The notes beneath the pieces were generated by a model. It did not search any database. It was given only the letters and a program-made list of their open reading frames with translations, and had not been told where the DNA came from. Positions 1-4,951 of a stretch of DNA of 5,446 nucleotides are shown here, one piece after another; the first letter of the stretch is position 1, and every line of letters starts with the position of its first letter. The stretch is from Desulfurobacterium sp. (lineage in GTDB: Bacteria; Aquificota; Aquificia; Desulfurobacteriales; Desulfurobacteriaceae). Position numbers and translations under genes: made by a program. The DNA is taken from positions 1-5,446 of the forward strand of contig JALSLT010000118.1 of the NCBI GenBank assembly GCA_026988135.1, written 5' to 3'.

Positions 1-438
1 TATAAGCTTTTTCCCTATTATTTCGGCGCACGCTTCAATATCTCCGTTAACTACGATGTTGTAACCTGATATGTCAAGGGATTTTGCAACAACTCCACCT
101 TTCATAGCAAATCCAAACTGGATGGGCCCGCCGATTATTTTAAATACTGGAAGGTTTCCAATTTCGGTTATCTCTTTTGCTGTGATAGGTGTGCCTCCAA
201 GATATCTACCGGGAACTGTGAGTCCTGCTACAAGAAAGAGGATATCGGCGCTTTCAAGCTTTTCTCTTTCCTTTTCCGATTTCCTGTAAGCATCAATTGT
301 GGTGTATGTTGTTGAGCTTTCCGAAATTCCTGCACACACAAGAGCCCCTGCTATGTATCTTGGATATGTTGCAAGGTACGGAGGGACTCCAAGACAGGTC
401 GGTTCGTCAACGTATCCGTCAAGAATGGTTATTTTCAA
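1..438 (-). CDS. Radical SAM protein with B12-binding-like N-terminal domain, partial (first 146 codons; 3' end off the left edge)
   Basis: Read leftwards, the frame stays open from 438 to the window edge, giving 146 residues with no stop. I chose a TTG start at 436-438: it has AAGGA about 8 bases upstream and makes the protein begin MKITILDGYVDEP, with the first beta strand at the N-terminus. No in-frame ATG occurs before residue 112. Visible motifs are LDGYVDEPTCLGVPPY (6-21), PGRYLGGTPIT (76-86), IIGGP (101-105) and NGDIE (131-135). They resemble the Rossmann-like N-terminal domain of archaeal-type B12-binding/radical SAM proteins (the MJ_1487/MJ_0865 style, from memory), where a GGP turn and a G(E/D)xE motif recur. 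The CxxxCxxC iron-sulfur motif would lie beyond the edge, so the radical SAM assignment is by resemblance only. No DxHxxG lower-ligand motif is visible, so real cobalamin binding is uncertain. The start overlaps the antiporter gene by 20 bp, which suggests the same transcript. Substrate unknown. Confidence 0.5.
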   Translation of the reverse strand, partial: MKITILDGYVDEPTCLGVPPYLATYPRYIAGALVCAGISESSTTYTTIDAYRKSEKEREKLESADILFLVAGLTVPGRYLGGTPITAKEITEIGNLPVFKIIGGPIQFGFAMKGGVVAKSLDISGYNIVVNGDIEACAEIIGKKLI

Positions 439-1591
439 CTTTGCTTTCCTTGTTGAAGATGTTGAAAAGTACAGGTGAAATAATTCCTGTAATTATAGCC
501 AGGAGAATGAGAGCGGCTTCAGTGTGGTGGTCTATAAGGTCAAGTGCTTTTCCCATTTCAGCTGTAACTATAACAAGGGTTAAAGGTGCCGAAAGTAAAA
601 ATCCGGCGGAAACTGCCCGCTTTAAATCTATACCGGTCAAAATCATCATAAGAGAAGGAACTATCTTCGCTATGTAGCTTCCTGCAGTAAGAATTCCAAG
701 AAGTATCAGCAGATGGGTGTCAAGTCCCGGCATTTTAAACTTAATTCCAACATATATGAAAAATACCGGAATTAAAAAGCCAAAACTTATACCTGATAGT
801 TTTTCCTCTATCTTTTCAGTATGAGGGAATACCGTTGAGAAAATCATACCGGCAATAAACGCTCCAAGTATCGGTTCCACATCTATTAGAGTTGCAAGGG
901 CTGACAAAGCAAACATTATTGCGATACTTATTCTTGCTCCTATTTCTGTGGGATTTTTTTCAAAGTAAATTTTTATCTCTTCTGGATACCACCACATCAT
1001 ACTTTTAAGGATTAAAAGGATAACTCTTGCCACAAGGAAGAAAGCTAAAAGCTGCCCTATCTTTACGAAAAAGATTAATCCGAATCCGAATTTTACGAGA
1101 ATAGAATATATTGTTAATACGAAAATACTTAAAAATTCGCCGACCGTGCCTGTCAAAAACACAAGCTTTCCATAAGGGGACGAGAGCTGTCCTTTTTCTC
1201 TCAGAACTGAAACGATGATACCGACAGAAACCGCCCCAATCGCTATGGAAACTATCGGTTTTAGGTGAAAAAATCCGCCAAATATAAATGCTACGGCAAA
1301 AATCAGTATAGGTATGGTAAAAACCGTAAATTTCTCTTTCTCTGTTAATTCTTTTATTTCCGAAAGTTTAACTTCAAGTCCTGCCATAAACATTAAAACA
1401 AGAAATCCAAAATTTGAAAGAAAATCAAGCCATTGTGATTGGTGAATCAACTGAAGAAAAGAGTTTCCTAAAATAATTCCGTATATAACTTCTCCGACAG
1501 CTACAGGAATCCTTAAAAGGTTGCTTATGAAAGGTGCGATAAATATTCCTGTGGTTAAAAGGACTATTGAAACAACGAGACTTTTATCCAT
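419..1591 (-). CDS. CPA2-type cation/proton antiporter (Na_H_Exchanger family, KefB/C-like membrane part)
   Basis: A 390-aa, very hydrophobic protein with about 11-12 predicted membrane segments, likely exchanging Na+ or K+ for H+ across the inner membrane. Family signs: VGEVIYGIILG (32-42) in the first helices, FMAGLE (68-73), LREKGQLSSPYGKL (130-143) followed by the ion-binding helix, ILGAFIAGMIFS (241-252), and AKIVPSLMMILTGIDLKRAVSAG (308-330), where Lys309 aligns with the late-helix Lys of CPA2 exchangers. The usual QD/ND/DD pair of the ion-binding helix is Gly151-Glu152 here, so the acidic charge is kept but as Glu. There is no C-terminal TrkA-N domain, unlike KefC; that function appears to be supplied by the adjacent upstream gene. 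The ATG (1589-1591) shares its A with the preceding TAA (TAATG), with AGGTG just upstream, indicating translational coupling. Ion and polarity cannot be read from the sequence. The family call is firm. Confidence 0.88.
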   Translation of the reverse strand: MDKSLVVSIVLLTTGIFIAPFISNLLRIPVAVGEVIYGIILGNSFLQLIHQSQWLDFLSNFGFLVLMFMAGLEVKLSEIKELTEKEKFTVFTIPILIFAVAFIFGGFFHLKPIVSIAIGAVSVGIIVSVLREKGQLSSPYGKLVFLTGTVGEFLSIFVLTIYSILVKFGFGLIFFVKIGQLLAFFLVARVILLILKSMMWWYPEEIKIYFEKNPTEIGARISIAIMFALSALATLIDVEPILGAFIAGMIFSTVFPHTEKIEEKLSGISFGFLIPVFFIYVGIKFKMPGLDTHLLILLGILTAGSYIAKIVPSLMMILTGIDLKRAVSAGFLLSAPLTLVIVTAEMGKALDLIDHHTEAALILLAIITGIISPVLFNIFNKESKVENNHS

Positions 1592-3018
1592 TATTCACCT
1601 ACACATGTTAGGAGTGTTGAGCATTTTGTTCTGTGTACCATATGATAAGGAGGGTAAGGGTTAAACCAATTTGTTTTCTTTCCCTTTCGCGCACCGATTA
1701 TAACAAGGTCAAACTTTTTACTCAATTTTGCAACTTCTGTTACGGGATTACCTTCTTTTAAAATGAAGTTGATATTTTGTTTGTATAGATTGGCAAATTT
1801 GATTATTTTATCGTTGATTATCCGTATCTTCTCTTCATCAGCTGTCTTATCGCTTGTTACGTAAACAACGGAAATTTTAGCTTCTATCTGAAGAGAAATT
1901 TCTATTCCTATTTCAAGGGCTCTGTACCCGTTAAAAGAACCGGAAATGGGAATAAGTATATTTTTATATGGCGAAGTTCCTCTTCCTATGAGAATAGGAG
2001 TAACTGTTTCTTCTGCAACTTCTATGGGAAAACTCCTTTTGCCGAAAAATAGCGGCCACTCTTTATGGATGTCTGGAAGAACGATTATTCCGACATCTTC
2101 ATCTTTTGCTTTTTCTATAAAGTCTCTTTCACAAAGCTGTAAGTGTTCTATTTTAAGTGTTTGGTCAGGTGCTTCGGTGGAAAATATCTGCTTTATGTGT
2201 TCCTTTTTCCCTTCGAAGCAGGTGTAAACCGCTACCATGTTTATTTTTGTATTTTTTCCCATAAATGTTGCATCTTTTATGGCTATCATGTTTTTATGAT
2301 TTTTCTCCTTTAGCAGGAGTATCTCTTCGGAACCGAATTGTGCAGGGAATTGAGCTTCTCCTGAGCGGATAAGGCCGACAATATGTTTAAGGATTTTAGG
2401 TTCTCCTATTATGATAACTTTATCTCCGGGTTTTATAATGGTTTTTTTATTTGGCAGTAAAAGTTTGTTTTCTCTAAAAATCGCTGCAATTTTCCATCTT
2501 CTCGAACTGAATTTTGTAACGGGATATCCAACGAGCATTGATGTTGGCAATATCGTTACTTCTACTATTTCACCCTTTCCAAGGCCTATATTTGTTGCTG
2601 TTACAACTCCTGAAGATATTCTTCTTTCAAGCTGAGAGGCTGTGGCAACAGCTTTATTTACACACTCTATTTCTTCTTTTTCAAACCATTTATCGTGATC
2701 TACATGGTTTGATACTGCGAAAATTGAAGGGACATTTTCCTCTTTTGCTATTCTGCACGCTTCAAGATTTGCTTCATCATCACCAGTACATGCCACAAAA
2801 ACTTTAGCGTCCTTAAGGCCTGCCCTTTTTAAAATCAGTTTGCTTGTGCCGTCTCCCTGAATAAGCGTTGTTCTACTTAAACTCCCGCTGTCCAAGAGTT
2901 CTATTATCTGTTTAAGTTTGTTTTCATCGTTGTCTATAATGGTGATTTCCCATTCTTTTTTAACTCTTTTGACAAGTTCTTTACCTACCTGTCCGGCGCC
3001 TACAATTACAATTTTCAC
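1591..3018 (-). CDS. TrkA-type NAD-binding (RCK) regulator fused to universal stress protein domains
   Basis: A 475-aa soluble protein. Residues 1-130 form a TrkA-N/RCK fold: GAGQVG dinucleotide loop (7-12), acidic Asp29 at the end of strand 2, GDGT (55-58) and TGDDEANLEACRIAKE (78-93), as in K+ channel and antiporter regulators that sense NAD(H) or other nucleotides. Residues about 147-216 fit TrkA-C (EIVEVTILPTSMLVGYPV, then PGDKVIIIGEP). Residues 350-473 are USP-like (PYKNILIPISGSFNGYRALE start, KFDLVIIGARKGKK near the end), and about 232-345 looks like a weaker second USP unit. The USP ATP motif (G-2x-G-9x-G-S/T) is not intact after GARKGKK (442-448), so ATP binding is doubtful. The start is GTG (3016-3018), placed 5 bases after AAGGAG and putting the first strand (KIVIVGAG) at the N-terminus. 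Its stop overlaps the antiporter ATG by one base, so it is probably the regulatory subunit of that transporter. It is less likely to serve a Trk/Ktr channel, because no channel gene is visible here. Confidence 0.87.
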   Translation of the reverse strand: MKIVIVGAGQVGKELVKRVKKEWEITIIDNDENKLKQIIELLDSGSLSRTTLIQGDGTSKLILKRAGLKDAKVFVACTGDDEANLEACRIAKEENVPSIFAVSNHVDHDKWFEKEEIECVNKAVATASQLERRISSGVVTATNIGLGKGEIVEVTILPTSMLVGYPVTKFSSRRWKIAAIFRENKLLLPNKKTIIKPGDKVIIIGEPKILKHIVGLIRSGEAQFPAQFGSEEILLLKEKNHKNMIAIKDATFMGKNTKINMVAVYTCFEGKKEHIKQIFSTEAPDQTLKIEHLQLCERDFIEKAKDEDVGIIVLPDIHKEWPLFFGKRSFPIEVAEETVTPILIGRGTSPYKNILIPISGSFNGYRALEIGIEISLQIEAKISVVYVTSDKTADEEKIRIINDKIIKFANLYKQNINFILKEGNPVTEVAKLSKKFDLVIIGARKGKKTNWFNPYPPYHMVHRTKCSTLLTCVGE

Positions 3019-3039
3019 ACTATCTCCTTGAATTTTGCG

Positions 3040-3056
3040 GTTAAAGATAATTTAAC
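3040..3056. promoter_or_regulatory. Perfect 6-bp inverted repeat, possible operator before the TrkA-USP/antiporter operon
   Basis: GTTAAA, a 5-base spacer GATAA, then TTTAAC: perfect arms ending 22 bp before the GTG start on the minus strand. The position suits an operator or a 5' leader element of the antiporter operon. It is AT-rich, so a chance dyad is possible, and I recognise no regulator for it. No convincing -35/-10 pair could be placed for the minus-strand operon in this intergenic region. Confidence 0.3.
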
Positions 3057-3098
3057 ATAATTTCTAGGAAAAAACCTGATGTTTGTCCTGTTAACTTT

Positions 3099-3114
3099 AT
3101 ATCGAAATATCGAA
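3099..3114. repeat. Tandem 8-bp direct repeat ATATCGAA x2 in the divergent intergenic region
   Basis: Two perfect, adjacent copies of ATATCGAA (3099-3106 and 3107-3114) sit about mid-way between the divergent operons, directly before an AAAGGAGG (3113-3120). Each copy contains the self-complementary TCGA, so the pair also gives a small dyad (TCGA-AATA-TCGA). It may be a protein-binding site; function unknown. Confidence 0.4.
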
Positions 3115-3122
3115 AGGAGGGT

Positions 3123-3221
3123 GTGAAAATAAAAATTACTATCAATAAAAGATGTTTAGACCTTGACTCTGCGAAGTTGATTTATAAATTAAAATACCAG
3201 AAAGTTATAGGGAGGTTTTGA
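3123..3221 (+). CDS. Possible 32-aa leader peptide coupled to sufC (hypothetical micro-ORF)
   Basis: GTG at 3123 opens a 32-codon frame starting MKIKITINKRCLDLD, and it ends with TGA at 3219-3221. That TGA shares its A with the sufC ATG (TGATG), the standard geometry for translational coupling. A strong AAAGGAGG lies at 3113-3120, but only 2 bases separate it from the GTG, which is tighter than the 5-7 bases at the neighbouring genes. The peptide is basic (seven Lys, two Arg, two Asp), has one Cys, no membrane segment and no family I recognise. Against it: ORFs this short are common by chance in AT-rich DNA, and a possible sufC promoter lies inside it (3163-3190), which would leave it untranslated. 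It could be a leader peptide, a decayed gene remnant or chance. Confidence 0.3.
   Translation: MKIKITINKRCLDLDSAKLIYKLKYQKVIGRF
3134..3148. promoter_or_regulatory. Operator-like 15-mer, first copy (before sufC)
   Basis: AATTACTATCAATAA differs at two positions, both transitions, from AATTGTTATCAATAA at 4913-4927 before the superoxide reductase gene. It lies 15 bp upstream of the -35 of the possible sufC promoter. Two matching copies in front of two functionally related transcription starts suggest a shared regulator, but the low complexity makes chance similarity possible. This copy has weaker dyad symmetry than the second. Confidence 0.3.
3163..3190 (+). promoter_or_regulatory. Possible sigma70-type promoter for the suf operon
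   Basis: TTGACT (3163-3168, five of six matches to TTGACA) is followed by 16 bases and TAAATT (3185-3190). An overlapping TATAAA at 3183-3188 would leave only a 14-base spacer. Transcription would start near 3197, giving a short leader with the GGGAGG of sufC. The -35 is good and the -10 mediocre. If it is the only promoter, the micro-ORF at 3123-3221 is not expressed. Confidence 0.4.
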
Positions 3222-3973
3222 TGGAGATGCCGGTATTGACGTTGAATGATGTAAGGCTAAAAATAGAAGGGAAAGAGATTCTAAAAGGTGTGAGTTTGAA
3301 TGTTAATAAAGGGGAAATTCATGCCATTTTAGGTCCTAACGGAGCTGGAAAGTCAACGCTTGCATCTATTCTTATGGGTATTAACGGCTTATCAGCGCCG
3401 ACTTCCGGAGAAATTGTTCTAAATGGCGACTTGATAAACGGATTATCCATATATGAAAGAGCGAGGAAGGGTCTTACTCTTGCTTGGCAGGAGCCGGCAC
3501 GCTTTGAAGGTCTCACGGTAGAAGATTTTTTAAAAATTTCCGGACGGAATAATCCTGAACTGAATATAGAAAAGTGTTTATTAGCTGTGGGGCTTTCTCC
3601 TGATGTTTATTTAAGTAGATTTGTTGATGATTCGTTATCCGGGGGAGAGAGGAAAAGAGTTGAACTGGCAAGCATTCTTGCCCTTAAGCCAAATTTTGTG
3701 ATTCTTGATGAGATTGATTCAGGAATCGATTTTACATCTATAGAAGATTTTCAGGCAGTTCTTGATGATATGAAAAAAGACGGAATGACAATTTTGATGA
3801 TAACTCATAATGAAAAGCTTTTGTCTTCTGCTGATAGAGCTTCTCTTCTTTGTAACGGAAAGATTGTGAAAACGTCCGATCCTGAAACAATAAAGAAGCG
3901 CTTTGAAGAGTGTAAAGTTTGTGAAGTACTTGATTTTGAGCAAAGAGAAAGTCATAAGGAGGAAGTAAGATGA
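3221..3973 (+). CDS. sufC: SufC: iron-sulfur cluster assembly ABC ATPase
   Basis: A 250-aa cytosolic ABC ATPase that drives conformational change of the SufB scaffold during Fe-S cluster assembly. All motifs are present: Walker A GPNGAGKST (38-46), Q-loop Gln90 in LAWQEPARFEGLTVEDF, signature LSGGERKRVE (139-148), Walker B FVILDE (159-164), D-loop IDSGID (165-170), and His196 in MITHNEKLL. WQEPARF and LDEIDSG are typical of SufC and separate it from transport ATPases, as does the lack of a membrane-component gene next to it. Length matches the usual 245-255 aa. I chose ATG at 3221 (GGAGG 5 bases upstream) over TTG at 3218 or ATG at 3227. The C-terminus carries a CKVC pair (231-234), which E. 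coli SufC lacks. The sufC stop and sufB start overlap as ATGA. With a single short SufB partner this may be the minimal SmsCB-type system. Confidence 0.95.
   Translation: MEMPVLTLNDVRLKIEGKEILKGVSLNVNKGEIHAILGPNGAGKSTLASILMGINGLSAPTSGEIVLNGDLINGLSIYERARKGLTLAWQEPARFEGLTVEDFLKISGRNNPELNIEKCLLAVGLSPDVYLSRFVDDSLSGGERKRVELASILALKPNFVILDEIDSGIDFTSIEDFQAVLDDMKKDGMTILMITHNEKLLSSADRASLLCNGKIVKTSDPETIKKRFEECKVCEVLDFEQRESHKEEVR
3956..3962 (+). promoter_or_regulatory. Ribosome binding site for sufB, inside the sufC 3' end
   Basis: AAGGAGG lies 7 bases before the sufB ATG at 3970 and within the last codons of sufC. With the 4-bp ATGA overlap it fixes the sufB start and implies coupled synthesis of the two complex subunits. 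Confidence 0.8.
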
Positions 3974-4896
3974 AAGATGTTAAAAACGGGATTTTAGATA
4001 ATCTTTTTCAGCTTGGTCTTCCTAAAGAAATTCTTACAAATCCTTCTATGATTATAGAGGGGCATGATGTTGTCAGAGAAGTGCCGTATCCCGGGATTGT
4101 TCTGGAAAAGAAGATTTATGAGGATAGGGTTGACGTTAGTTTGACGGTTTTACCGGATGTTAAAGTTGACAAGCCGGTTCATTTTTGCCTTTCGAAGCTT
4201 GGGACAGGTGATCAGCTTGTTAATATAGAGGTGAATGTTGGAGAAAATGCAGATATAAAGCTTGTATCCCATTGTGCTTTTAAAGGGGGTAAGATAGACC
4301 ATAGGAGTAGAACAAAGTTTAAAGTTGCCAAAAACGCTTCTCTTGATGTAACGGAGATTCACTATCATTCCGAAGATACGGATATTGTTATTGAAGCCTA
4401 TGCCGAGGGTGTTGTTGAGGAGAGTGGTTTTTACAAAAGCCTTTTCAAGATAAATACTGCGAAAGCGGGAAAGGTTAATATTAAATATAAAGTGGATGTT
4501 TTAGATTATGCAAATGTTGATCTTGAAGCCAAAATAGCCGGTAAAGATGGAGATGAGATATATGTTAATGATGTTATCTACCTGAAAGGTAAACATTCAA
4601 GGGCAATAGCAAAGAGTAGGTTGATGGCTCTTGGAAATACCGTGGCAGAGTTTTATGGAGAAACTTACGGATTTGGAGATTATTCAAGGGGGCATATAGA
4701 CTGTTCCGAAGTGATAAGAAGTAATGAAGCAAAGCTTAAAGCGGTGCCGATTGTAGTTGTGAATAATGAAACAGCTAAGGTAACTCATGAAGCTGCAATA
4801 GGTAGTCTTGATAAAAAACAGCTCGAGACTCTTATGTCGAGAGGTCTATCGGAAGATGAAGCAGTTGAAGTTATAGTTCAAGGAATGTTAAGATAA
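3970..4896 (+). CDS. sufB: Short SufB/SufD-family Fe-S scaffold protein (SmsB-like)
   Basis: A 308-aa member of the SufBD family (PF01458), the scaffold on which Fe-S clusters are built with SufC. It is much shorter than typical bacterial SufB (about 470-495 aa) and SufD (about 420 aa), in line with archaeal/clostridial minimal SufBC systems. The centre (about 60-235) is the expected beta-helix, rich in alternating hydrophobic/charged strands. The C-terminal part is the clearest family signature: GHIDCSEVI (241-249), KAVPIVVV (257-264), THEAAIG (272-278), LETLMSRGLSEDEAVEVIV (285-303). Cys245 and His273-Glu274 align with residues reported as essential in E. coli SufB (Cys405, His433, Glu434), so the cluster-building site looks intact. 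No SufD, SufS, SufU or SufE gene follows; the sulfur donor must be elsewhere or be free sulfide. The start is fixed by the ATGA overlap and the AAGGAGG. SufB rather than SufD is inferred from the Cys and from there being one scaffold gene. Confidence 0.92.
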   Translation: MKDVKNGILDNLFQLGLPKEILTNPSMIIEGHDVVREVPYPGIVLEKKIYEDRVDVSLTVLPDVKVDKPVHFCLSKLGTGDQLVNIEVNVGENADIKLVSHCAFKGGKIDHRSRTKFKVAKNASLDVTEIHYHSEDTDIVIEAYAEGVVEESGFYKSLFKINTAKAGKVNIKYKVDVLDYANVDLEAKIAGKDGDEIYVNDVIYLKGKHSRAIAKSRLMALGNTVAEFYGETYGFGDYSRGHIDCSEVIRSNEAKLKAVPIVVVNNETAKVTHEAAIGSLDKKQLETLMSRGLSEDEAVEVIVQGMLR

Positions 4897-4900
4897 ACTG

Positions 4901-4909
4901 TGATATAAT
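4901..4909 (+). promoter_or_regulatory. Extended -10 promoter for the superoxide reductase gene
   Basis: TGATATAAT matches the extended -10 consensus TGnTATAAT exactly and begins 4 bases after the sufB stop. No good -35 lies 16-18 bases upstream (that DNA is sufB coding sequence), which extended -10 promoters tolerate. Transcription would start near 4916, inside the Fur-like dyad. The gene could also be read from the suf promoter, as no terminator separates them. Confidence 0.5.
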
Positions 4910-4928
4910 GAGAATTGTTATCAATAAC
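4910..4928. promoter_or_regulatory. Fur/PerR-like operator candidate containing the second copy of the shared 15-mer
   Basis: The 19-mer from 4910 to 4928 matches 13 of 19 positions of the classical E. coli Fur box, by hand alignment. It contains a perfect dyad GTTAT-CA-ATAAC (4917-4928) and overlaps the predicted transcription start of the extended -10 promoter, where a bound repressor would block initiation. It also includes AATTGTTATCAATAA, seen with two changes before sufC. An iron- or peroxide-sensing Fur-family repressor fits a superoxide reductase gene, but the regulator is inferred. Confidence 0.35.
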
Positions 4929-4951
4929 TAAACGATTTTAAGGAGGTTACA

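Noticed and set aside
71..677. Plus-strand ORFs of 72 and 126 codons
   Set aside because: Both lie antisense to the radical SAM and antiporter genes, which have clear family motifs; their own translations show no domain and lack good ribosome binding sites.
1647..1653. AAGGAGG on the plus strand, as if a gene started near 1660
   Set aside because: It is the complement of the NPYPPY codons of the TrkA-USP gene, and no plausible plus-strand gene follows.
1946..2807. Plus-strand ORFs of 74-93 codons inside the TrkA-USP gene
   Set aside because: They are shadows of a strongly supported minus-strand coding frame, and their translations are low-complexity Leu/Phe/Ser-rich or otherwise featureless.
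3019..3217. Riboswitch or structured RNA leader in the divergent region
   Set aside because: Only short AT-rich dyads and an 8-bp tandem repeat are visible; there is no multi-helix layout or terminator/anti-terminator pair before sufC.
3218..3220. TTG at 3218 as the sufC start
   Set aside because: The directly following ATG at 3221 has better spacing from GGAGG and is the normal codon; the difference is one residue.
3319..3955. Minus-strand ORFs of 65 and 78 codons opposite sufC
   Set aside because: Antisense to an ABC ATPase with every catalytic motif in place; no recognisable domain.
4150..4368. Minus-strand 72-codon ORF opposite sufB
   Set aside because: Antisense shadow of a conserved scaffold gene without its own ribosome binding site or family signature.
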